Below, one piece after another: positions 57,743-64,000 of a stretch of DNA of 64,000 bases (positions within the stretch are counted from its first letter, which is position 1; each line of letters begins with the position of its first letter). The stretch is from positions 1,302,001 to 1,366,000 of the forward strand of contig CAVQQQ010000002.1 of the NCBI GenBank assembly GCA_963715025.1, read 5' to 3'. The translations under genes and the position numbers were made by a program. A model generated the notes under the pieces. The model saw only the letters and a list, made by a program, of their open reading frames with translations, ran no database searches and was not told the origin of the DNA. Origin of the DNA: DASSJT01 sp963715025. GTDB taxonomy: Bacteria; Actinomycetota; Actinomycetes; Actinomycetales; Dermatophilaceae.

Positions 57743-58092
57743 CAGCCCCTGCCTCCCGATCCGATCGCTCCGACACGGACAGCAGCGCGGAGGAGACTCC
57801 CGGCGATCTCATGGCCCAAGTGCTCACCGAACCCTCCGGGGCACGTCATCCCAGCAGCGGTCACCGCCTCCTCACGACTGGCGGGCGCACAGTCTGCCGC
57901 CAGGCCTTGAGGGTCAGAAAAGTACGAGTGCTGACCCACCAGCCGCTACCGGAACCGAGCCTGCCAGAGGCCCGGACAGAACCCATGAGATCAGTGCGCG
58001 TTGCTTGTGCCCATGGATACGACGACGATGATCGGCGCTACCGATGATCAGAGCCATAGGCACAAGGTGTGAAGTTGCCGGTAAGTGCGCCG
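57743..58092 (-). other. Non-coding region upstream of the IS110 transposase, candidate bridge-RNA end
   Basis: About 350 bp without a gene. It contains GGGTCAG/CTGACCC (57911-57937), a small GCGGT/ACCGC hairpin (about 57855-57866) and a 63-bp two-tier hairpin (58004-58066). In IS110-group elements the left end upstream of the transposase encodes the bridge RNA, so this is the place to look. The exact element end is not visible. Confidence 0.4.
58004..58066. other. Two-tier stem with internal loop
   Basis: CTTGTGCCCATGG (58004-58016) pairs with CCATAGGCACAAG (58054-58066) at 12 of 13 positions. Inside, ATCGG (58031) pairs with CCGAT (58041-58045). A stem, internal loop and upper stem is the shape of bridge-RNA loops, but a terminator for the gene at 58093 is equally possible. 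Confidence 0.5.
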
Positions 58093-58524
58093 TCAGGGTG
58101 CTCGTCGCGACCGCAACACCAGCGCGACGGTTACCGCCAGGATGATCGTGCCGATGGACTCCACCACCAGCGTGGTGGGCACCAGCTTGAAGCTTAATAC
58201 CTCGTGAATGCCAAACAGCCCCACGGTCAGCGCGAGCACCAGCGCAAGCAGCGTGCCCACCATGAACAGCAGGCTCAGCACCGTTGCCAGCGACAGGAGC
58301 CGCCCACGCAGCACGATGACCGCGATTGCCAGCACGAGCGCGCCAACCGCGTTGAGCACGAACAGCGCGCCAAGCAAGCCGCCTACTCCGTAGAACACGA
58401 GGTAGAGATGGATCCCGCCCATCACCAGCAGCATGATCGCACTAAGTAGTCGCCAGGCCATCAGCGTGCGGTGGCTGACACCGAACGAACGGAGTGAACC
58501 GGTTGCCGTAGGCTGCGATGACAT
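58093..58524 (-). CDS. Small four-helix membrane protein
   Basis: 143 residues from ATG 58524, preceded by AGGTCAGGAC. Four hydrophobic helices (LLSAIMLLVMGGIHLYLVF, LFVLNAVGALVLAIAVIVL, LSLLFMVGTLLALVLALTVG, TTLVVESIGTIILAVTVALV) with short polar ends. This layout is common among actinobacterial membrane proteins without assigned function; I do not recognise a specific family. Confidence 0.75.
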   Translation of the reverse strand: MSSQPTATGSLRSFGVSHRTLMAWRLLSAIMLLVMGGIHLYLVFYGVGGLLGALFVLNAVGALVLAIAVIVLRGRLLSLATVLSLLFMVGTLLALVLALTVGLFGIHEVLSFKLVPTTLVVESIGTIILAVTVALVLRSRRAP

Positions 58525-59009
58525 GTCCTGACCTGCCTTACACCTGTGGGCCCCGTGCAAGCCGAGGCCTCTACAGATGAACACGGACGATCCGCCCGAA
58601 TAGTTCAGCCTGATGACACGAGCTGAACCGCCGCTGGCCCTACCGCCGATGAACGCTCTGCCATCTGCCCACCAAGCTCGTCGAACACGCGGTCCCAGTC
58701 CGATCGACCGCCCCGACAGTCCGGCTCGACCATGGTTGTTGTCGCGCGGGACGAAGCCGCCGTGACCAATGCCGGCGATCGACCGCAGCGGCGGCGGCTC
58801 GAGTACGTGCCCACAGTTCTCACCGGCCCGTCGAGCAGCGAGCGAGCATTCTGAGTCCCGGGAAACGTGGCAGGCAAGGAGTGCTGGAGTGGGCGCTGCC
58901 AACCATTCCGCGCGCTGACATCGGCCGATCCGGTAAACACGGCCTGAGGGCCTCGCCCGCCTCGCGGCGGTGACGCCCTCTTCAGCGCGTCTCAGACGGC
59001 TGGGCGAGG
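58525..59009. other. Gap without a recognised gene
   Basis: 485 bp between two genes on the same strand. An open frame of 111 codons (58605-58940, minus) shows no family motif and poor actinobacterial codon character, so I do not call it. Nothing else seen. Confidence 0.5.
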
Positions 59010-59447
59010 TCATCGACTCTCCGCCCTGCGCAGGACCGACTGGAACTGCTTGCCCAGTGCGCGCGGCCCCGCGACGGGGATGAAGGCCGCGATCAGTCTC
59101 CCCTTGAACGAGTTCGGCAGCCGAGTAAGCGATACGCGCAGGTCGGTGCCCTCCGCTGCCGGCACGAGCTCGTACCGCCAGCCACTGCCCGGCGCCCACA
59201 GGTTCGAGTCGAGGGTGTCGATCGTGACGATGCCGGAGGCGGCGTCCCAGGAGTAACGCTCCCGCTCCCAGCCCATGGCAGTGCCCTCGGTCACCTCCGC
59301 CCAGTCCGGACCCTGTCCGTGAACTCTGAAATGAGCATCGTCGACGTTCGGCCACCAGCGCGACCGTTCGGGGCCGAAGTCGGTGATCACGGCCATGACT
59401 TCGCTCGGCGACAAGCTCGTGTGGACGGTGAACTTTGTGGTCGCCAT
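59010..59447 (-). CDS. SRPBCC/polyketide-cyclase-like small protein
   Basis: 145 residues from ATG 59447, preceded by GAGGGGGACGCGA. TKFTVHTSLSPSEVMAVITDFGPERSRWWP is the opening of the START/SRPBCC fold (helix-grip), followed by antiparallel strands (YSWDAASGIVTIDTLDSN, GWRYELVPAAEGTDLRVSLT). These bind hydrophobic ligands; no function can be assigned. Single gene. Confidence 0.8.
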   Translation of the reverse strand: MATTKFTVHTSLSPSEVMAVITDFGPERSRWWPNVDDAHFRVHGQGPDWAEVTEGTAMGWERERYSWDAASGIVTIDTLDSNLWAPGSGWRYELVPAAEGTDLRVSLTRLPNSFKGRLIAAFIPVAGPRALGKQFQSVLRRAESR

Positions 59448-59929
59448 TCGCGTCCCCCTCTTCAGGTGCGGGAGTGTCGGCCATCCGTGAACCATCATCC
59501 GCTACCCAGCCGGGGCGCCACGAAATGAGGTCTGCCTGAATCTTCGAGGCATACCGCGGTGGGAATCACTCAACCGGTCCCGGCCTGCTCCGAAAGCGGG
59601 TCGTGCACTGTGTGGCGCGGGACTTGGCACGAAGAACGCGGAATGACGTGGCTTCTGGCGGTTCGACGACTGCATCGCGGCATGTGCGGAGGACGAGTCG
59701 GGGGCTTAGCTATCGATCTGATCCCCGAGCTCGTCCGCCCTGGGCGCGCATGAGGAAGTGGAGCGTAGCCGCCCCGAAACCGTCGCGCTGTCGGATCGCT
59801 CACAACCGGCGTACCAGAAAGTTCTCGAAAGAATTCCGGGGGGCGGTGTCGGATCGGGGCAGGGGTGTTCGTGGCAGGGGTGAGCGGCCGCCCACGAGGG
59901 GCGCCCCCAAGGAGAAGGGAACCGCGATC
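59448..59929. other. Gap with a weak repeat copy
   Basis: About 480 bp without a gene. GCGGAATGACG at 59638-59648 matches the core of the accessory-tail repeat, in the same orientation. The promoter of the dihydrofolate-reductase-like gene must lie toward the right end. Confidence 0.45.
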
Positions 59930-60541
59930 ATGAAACTGACGACCACCACGCAGGTCACCGTCGATGGAGTGATGCAGGGAAACGGCCACGCGACGGATGA
60001 GGAACGCAGGAACGGATTCGAGCGCGGCGGATGGGCTCTGGGGAAGGGCGACGACGAGACCAGGACGTTCATCACCCAGACCTACCAGCGCGCCGACGCG
60101 TTCCTGTTCGGCCGGCGGACCTACGAGATCTTCGCCGGCTCCTGGGCAGCAATCGCAGATATGCGCGCCCACCCCATCGGCGTGGCGTTGAATGAGACGC
60201 CCAAGTACGTGGCATCGACCACGCTCACCCACCCGCAATGGGCGGACACGACCGTCCTCTCCGGTGACCTCGCGGCGGCCATCGGCGAGCTGAAGGCCAA
60301 GCCGGGGGGTGAGCTGCAGGTCCACGGCAGCGGCGCCCTGACCCGGTGGCTGCTCGAGAACGACCTGGTCGACGAGATGAATCTGCTCATCGTCCCGGTG
60401 GTCCTCGGCCAGGGCGCGCGGCTGTTCCCCGACACCGGCCCGGACCTAGCGCTTGACCTGGTCGAATCGCGAGCCGACTCCAAGGGCATCACGATCCAGG
60501 TCTACCGGCCGGCCGGGCGCCCGCAGTACGCAGCCGACTGA
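59930..60541 (+). CDS. Dihydrofolate reductase family protein (RibD C-terminal domain)
   Basis: 203 residues from ATG 59930 preceded by AAGGAGAAGGG. MKLTTTTQVTVDGVMQG is the start of the DHFR/RibD-C fold, FLFGRRTYEIFAGSW carries the NADPH-binding GRxTYE, and LQVHGSGALTRWLLENDLVDE is the second nucleotide motif. VPVVLGQGARLFPD is a late signature. Substrate unknown. Often next to YCII proteins, a remnant of which follows here. Confidence 0.88.
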   Translation: MKLTTTTQVTVDGVMQGNGHATDEERRNGFERGGWALGKGDDETRTFITQTYQRADAFLFGRRTYEIFAGSWAAIADMRAHPIGVALNETPKYVASTTLTHPQWADTTVLSGDLAAAIGELKAKPGGELQVHGSGALTRWLLENDLVDEMNLLIVPVVLGQGARLFPDTGPDLALDLVESRADSKGITIQVYRPAGRPQYAAD

Positions 60542-60546
60542 AGCAC

Positions 60547-60700
60547 GTGACGTCTGTGACCCACCAGACCACCGACCGGTTCCGGCCGCATGGCCCAGAC
60601 CCCACCCGCGTTGGAAACGAGAAGCGCCTCGCCGACTTCTGGATCATCGAGGCCTCCCACCTCGACGTGGCGCTCAAGCTCGCCACCGAGGGTCAAAGGC
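60547..60700 (+). pseudogene. YCII-family remnant
   Basis: VGNEKRLADFWIIEASHLDV and ALKLATEG (60610-60693) match the C-terminal half of YCII/DGPF-type proteins (usually E-T-K-E-x-L-x-G-F-x-x-I-E-A). Neither the N-terminal half nor the usual end is present; downstream residues are unrelated. GTG 60547 lies five bases after the DHFR-like stop, so a YCII gene probably once followed and was mostly deleted. Confidence 0.55.
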
Positions 60701-61210
60701 CCGCCGAGGAGAGTGAGCATTGGGGTTCGGGGCCCAGGTACACGCACGCGCAACCGCAGTCGCAATGGCGCCCAACGGAGGCACCCCTCTCCTCGCTCGC
60801 GAGGTGCGGGAGCGTCGTGGAAGCCCTGGACAAGCAGCAGATCGAGGACCCCGCCCCCGCCCGTGTCAAGCGGGCGCGCACCACCGGCCAAACCGACAGC
60901 CTGCCGGCAAGGGGCATCGCACTCATCTCGGCAGTTCCGATAATCAGGCCCTGAGCCCCCGTCCCGGCGGAATGACGCTGGTCCTGACCCTTGGGACTAC
61001 TTGTCATGCGGATGTCGTGCGCTCCGCGGGCATCCGGATACGCCGCGACGCGGATGAGCGTGCAGGCCGGTGTGACGCACCCGCGCCTTGTTGGTTCGTG
61101 GCGGCAACCGCGCGCTCATGCCGGTGTCCGGCTCCTACGATGCATTGAAGGCCATCGCCCCGCTGGTGGGAGTCGACGAGTCGCCCTTCCTGCTCCGGCT
61201 CTGATGGTTG
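60701..61210. other. Gap holding a repeat copy
   Basis: About 510 bp after the YCII remnant. No credible gene. A strong copy of the accessory-tail repeat lies at 60926-60978. Confidence 0.5.
60926..60978 (+). repeat. Accessory-tail repeat, copy at 60.97 kb
   Basis: Two modules: CTCGGCAGTTCCG with TAATCAGGCCC (60927-60951), 20 of 25 bases identical to the module at 63408, then GGCGGAATGACGC (60966-60978), identical to 63455. The spacer differs in length (about 15 versus 23 bases). Confidence 0.75.
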
Positions 61211-61885
61211 CTAGCCGATCAGGGGCAGTCGGGGATCGTTGTGCTCGGCTCGCCCGGATGCAGCGCGCACCCAGTCCCGGTTATCAGTCAGGTCCGCGGG
61301 CCGGCCGGGAACCGTTCGACGTGCGAGCAGGTCGTCGAGGATATCGGCCGCAATGGTGACTGCGTCGTCGCTCGCGAGCTCGTCCAGGCCAAGAGCGTCG
61401 GTTAGGTCCAGCCCGTGTACGACGGCCTCCACTACCCGACTAGCGACAAACTCGTCGAGTCGCATCAAAGCGTAGTAGCCCGGCCCGATGGTGTCGGGGG
61501 GGTTGGCACGTGCCTCGGCGATGGTCTTGGAGAAAGTCTCGTGCAGGACGTCGGGCATATCGGCCGGCGACTTCCCCTCCACCATCTTGTAGGCGTAGTC
61601 GTACACCACGGGCGCGACCTCGCTGCGGGGGAAGATGAAGAAGCTGACCCGGTCCCGCCCGGGCTGTCCGCCCGGCTGTGGATCGGCGATGAGCATCCGG
61701 GTCAGCCCGATCGAGATGTCGAAGTGCCCTGCGAGCTCAAAGATCGTCCACAGCTTCAATGAGGGATCCAACGGTTGCAGCCGCGTGGACCGTTGCCAAT
61801 CCTCGTCGGTGAGGTTGCGGTAGGTCTGCTCGATCGCGTTCAGCTCCCGCTCGAGCGTGTCGACGATGTGCCCATAGGTTCCCAT
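61211..61885 (-). CDS. Mycothiol-dependent maleylpyruvate-isomerase/DinB-family protein
   Basis: 224 residues from ATG 61885. LWTIFELAGHFDISIGLTRML has the metal-binding His of the DinB/MDMPI four-helix bundle, with SRVVEAVVHGLDLTDALG giving the second conserved His region typical of mycothiol-dependent members. Such proteins detoxify or isomerise through mycothiol, an actinobacterial thiol. Precise reaction unknown. Single gene flanked by two repeat copies. Confidence 0.82.
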   Translation of the reverse strand: MGTYGHIVDTLERELNAIEQTYRNLTDEDWQRSTRLQPLDPSLKLWTIFELAGHFDISIGLTRMLIADPQPGGQPGRDRVSFFIFPRSEVAPVVYDYAYKMVEGKSPADMPDVLHETFSKTIAEARANPPDTIGPGYYALMRLDEFVASRVVEAVVHGLDLTDALGLDELASDDAVTIAADILDDLLARRTVPGRPADLTDNRDWVRAASGRAEHNDPRLPLIG

Positions 61886-62254
61886 GACGCCCTCTCGTCC
61901 CGCCCGGTCGTTCCGCGGCGACCACACGTCGCATTTCTCGCAAGTATCGCCCGCCGCGGCACGAGCTTCAATCCCACCCAGCACACACGCGACGCGTGCG
62001 AGACAGATCAGCCGTGCAGCGGCCGAACAAACCATCCGGGCCTGCCACTCCGCGGGCTTGAAGGTCCGCGAGCCGACCCGACACTTGAGCATCGACCCGC
62101 CGCGTCAAGCCGGGCGGATCGCGGCGGAATGCGGCACCTTTCGGATCGCACTCGGCCCGCAGAGTCGCGGACCTGGCCAGCACGATGTGGCTGTCTGTCC
62201 GGGTCCTTTGATGGCGTGGCCGTGCTAGGCAGGACGCAGACAGGAGGAGCGAGT
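61886..62254. other. Gap holding a repeat copy
   Basis: About 370 bp between divergent genes. It contains both promoters and a repeat copy at 62123-62150; no further gene seen. Confidence 0.5.
62123..62150 (+). repeat. Accessory-tail repeat, diverged copy at 62.1 kb
   Basis: GGCGGAATGCGGCACC followed by TTTCGGATCGCA. The order GGCGGAATG-GCACC-CGGATCGC matches the copy at 54706, with changes in the TGACGC part. The upstream module is not recognisable. Confidence 0.5.
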
Positions 62255-63181
62255 ATGGGTGTGCGGCTGGTGATCGGCGCCGGAGCGACTGGCACCGCTA
62301 CCGCGCAACTGCTGGCGGACCGTGGCGAGCGGGTCCGGCTGGTCACCCGAAGCGGCGGAGGACCTGAGCACCCGGCCATCGAGCGCGTCGCCGCGGACGC
62401 CTCCGACGCGGATGCGCTGAGCCGTCTCGCCGGGGGCGTCGCCGTGATCTACAGCTGCGCGGGGCCGGCCTACCCCCGGTGGGTCGCCGACTGGCCGCCG
62501 CTCGCCGCCGCGCTGCTGCGGGCAGCGGAGACCAGCGGTGCGCTGCTGGTCACCACCGGCAACCTGTACGGCTACGGCGCGGTCGACGGCCCGATGACCG
62601 AAGACCTGCCGCTGCAGCCGAACACCGAGAAGGGCCAGGTGCGGGTCCGGATCTGGAACGAGGCGCTCGAAGCGCACCGGGCCGGCCGGATCCGCACGGC
62701 CGAGGTGCGCGGCTCGGACTACCTCGGCGCCGGTGCCGTGACGCCGATGACGCTGCTGGTGCTGCCGAAGGTGCTCGCGGGCAAACGGGCCTCGGCCCCG
62801 GCAGACCTGGACGCGCCGCACAGCTGGACCTATATCGGCGACGTTGCCCGCACCTTGCTCGCCGTCGCAGCGGACGCCGGATCCTGGGGCCGGGCCTGGC
62901 ATGTGCCGACCGGGCCGCCGAGGTCGTTCCGCGAGGTGGCGACCCGGGCCGCCGAGCTGGCCGGCGTACCGGCTCCGCGGCTGTCCGCGATGCCCTACCC
63001 GGTGTTGTGGCTCGGCGGCCTGTTCAACCCGATGGCCCGCGCGGCGCGGGAGACCCAGTACCAGTTCCGGAAGCCGTTCGTGCTGGACTCCACGGCCGCC
63101 ACGCAGGCGTTCGGCATCAGCCCGACACCGCTGGACCACGCGCTGCGCGAGACGATCGCCGACCTGCGCTCCCGGTCATGA
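62255..63181 (+). CDS. NAD-dependent epimerase/dehydratase-type (extended SDR) protein
   Basis: 308 residues from ATG 62255, preceded by CAGGAGGAGC. LVIGAGATGTATAQLLADRG is a Rossmann start (G-x-G-x-x-G). VTTGNLYGYG contains the region where the Tyr of YxxxK would be; SWTYIGDVARTLLAVA is the D-V-A segment of extended SDRs. The catalytic Lys is not evident, as in atypical SDRs. Likely an oxidoreductase on a small sugar or lactone; substrate unknown. Confidence 0.82.
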   Translation: MGVRLVIGAGATGTATAQLLADRGERVRLVTRSGGGPEHPAIERVAADASDADALSRLAGGVAVIYSCAGPAYPRWVADWPPLAAALLRAAETSGALLVTTGNLYGYGAVDGPMTEDLPLQPNTEKGQVRVRIWNEALEAHRAGRIRTAEVRGSDYLGAGAVTPMTLLVLPKVLAGKRASAPADLDAPHSWTYIGDVARTLLAVAADAGSWGRAWHVPTGPPRSFREVATRAAELAGVPAPRLSAMPYPVLWLGGLFNPMARAARETQYQFRKPFVLDSTAATQAFGISPTPLDHALRETIADLRSRS

Positions 63182-63619
63182 CGGCGCGTGCGCCGAGCAA
63201 GATCGGGAGGCACCCGGTGAGCAGGGTCGGCGCGACCGGGCCGCCCGGGAACCATTCGTGCACCGACAAACCCGCGGACACCCGCCGGGCCCCGCAGGGG
63301 AGGCACGGCACCGCTGTGCCGTCCCCTCGTGGGGCGCCAACTGCCATCGAGAGTACGAGTGAACATGCTGATCAGTGCACAAGCAGCCGCGCCGAGAACG
63401 CACTCAATTCGGCATGTCCGGTAGTCAGGCCCGGCCTTCTTCGGCCGCCAGGGCGGCGGAATGACGCACCACGCGGATTGCAGCAAATTCGGTTGTCTGC
63501 CCAACGGGCTATGTGGTCGTCCTTCCCCAGGTGCTCGTTGACCTTGACCGAACAGGTTCGCGAACGCTCGTTCGTCAGTCTCGGCTGTCCGGGCACGACG
63601 TGCCGTTCGGTGTCGGCGT
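63182..63619. other. Gap holding a repeat copy
   Basis: About 440 bp between convergent genes, with the longest copy of the repeat at 63408-63480 and no credible gene. Confidence 0.5.
63408..63480 (+). repeat. Accessory-tail repeat, fullest copy at 63.4 kb
   Basis: TTCGGCATGTCCGG with TAGTCAGGCCC (63408-63432), a hairpin CGGCC/GGCCG (about 63432-63448), then GGCGGAATGACGCACC and ACGCGGATTG (63455-63480). It combines the left module shared with 60927 and the right module shared with 54706. Confidence 0.75.
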
Positions 63620-64000
63620 TCACGACACCTTCCGCGTGAACGTGAGGTGGGTGACGCCGCTGGGGGAGGAGACCGCCTCGACGTCGTAGGCGTCCTCGAG
63701 GGCCTCCAGACCGTCCCAGATGCGGACGCCGCGGCCGAGCACGATCGGGACCTGGACGAGATGCATGTGGTCGACGAGCCCGGCGGCGAGGAAGTCGCGT
63801 ACGACGGTGGGGCCGCCGCCGATCCGGACGTCCTGGCCGTCGGCTGCTTCGCGGGCAGTCTCGAGCGCCTCGGCCGGGGCGGCGTCGAGGAAGTGGAACG
63901 TGGTGCCGCCCTCCATCTCGATCGAGGGCCGCGGGCGGTGGGTGAGCACGAAGGTCGGGGTGTGGAACGGCGGGTTCGGGCCCCACCAGCCCTTCCAGTC
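63620..64000 (-). CDS. Dihydrofolate reductase family protein, N-terminus outside the window
   Basis: The frame is open to the right edge (DWKGWWGPNPPFHTPTFVL at the edge), so the start lies beyond 64000; 126 residues are visible. FVLTHRPRPSIEMEGGTTFHFL, DVRIGGGPTVVRDFLAAGLVDH and LVQVPIVLGRGVRIW are the RibD C-terminal/DHFR-like motifs, with GGG as the NADPH loop. It is a second, different member of the family seen at 59930. Function unknown. Confidence 0.88.
   Translation of the reverse strand, partial: DWKGWWGPNPPFHTPTFVLTHRPRPSIEMEGGTTFHFLDAAPAEALETAREAADGQDVRIGGGPTVVRDFLAAGLVDHMHLVQVPIVLGRGVRIWDGLEALEDAYDVEAVSSPSGVTHLTFTRKVS

Noticed and set aside
58605..58940. 111-codon minus-strand frame
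   Set aside because: No family signature, no ribosome binding site of note, and the stretch shows no coding periodicity that I can see.
54128..63480. Integron attC sites as explanation for the repeats
   Set aside because: The copies lack the RYYYAAC/GTTRRRY core pair and no integron integrase is in view, so the attC label is not justified.

Overview
The window is high-GC DNA (about 70% G+C) with dense ATGA/TGATG gene overlaps, GTG starts, a TreX-TreY-TreZ trehalose operon, an F420-type luciferase-like oxidoreductase, a mycothiol-type DinB protein and an ABC-F EttA. All of this points to an actinobacterium. The narKGHJI-nirK cluster and gene style suggest Micrococcales, perhaps Intrasporangiaceae, but that placement is inference.

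Layout. 1-9.3 kb: end of a glycerophosphodiesterase, a thioesterase and unknown partner, a RecQ-type helicase with a phosphoribosyltransferase-like tail, a divergent YczE-type membrane protein / MocR regulator pair, a frameshifted secreted protein, a polytopic membrane protein and TesB. 9.3-15.8 kb: glgX-treY-treZ, converting glycogen-type glucan to trehalose. 15.9-28.1 kb: a FabG-type reductase, then respiratory nitrate reduction (narK, narGHJI) and a large membrane-anchored copper nitrite reductase, together able to take nitrate to nitric oxide. 28.1-53.6 kb: acyltransferase, acyl-CoA dehydrogenase with a divergent TetR regulator, polysaccharide deacetylase, EttA, a second SSB, a LAL/MalT-type regulator, paired dynamin-like GTPases, a vsr-thpR-alkA operon, an ArsR-ArsM fusion, a four-gene operon (membrane protein, acetyltransferase, NUDIX, nucleotidyltransferase), an ABC-2 exporter and an NlpC/P60 lipoprotein.

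53.6-64 kb looks different. Genes are single and spaced by long non-coding stretches, several are frameshifted or truncated (VOC protein, DksA-like, IS110 transposase, YCII remnant), and an imperfect repeat recurs between genes. Two dihydrofolate-reductase-like (RibD C-terminal) proteins lie 3 kb apart. I read this as an accessory, partly decaying segment.

Two sequence-level signals stand out. First, the octamer GTATGCCG (either strand) occurs 29 times by my count between 465 and 53,587, in every codon phase and despite forcing rare codons, and not once in the accessory tail. Second, a repeat built on GGCGGAATGACGC is found only in the accessory tail, at about 59.64, 60.97, 62.12 and 63.46 kb, one copy per gene-sized segment, with more copies at 54.1 and 54.7 kb. 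Also notable are a shared TetR-type operator at fabG and at the acyl-CoA dehydrogenase/TetR promoter, an ArsR-ArsM fusion with an internal ribosome binding site, a TM-cupredoxin-NirK fusion, and a structured leader beside the IS110 element. No rRNA, complete tRNA, CRISPR array or prophage was seen.
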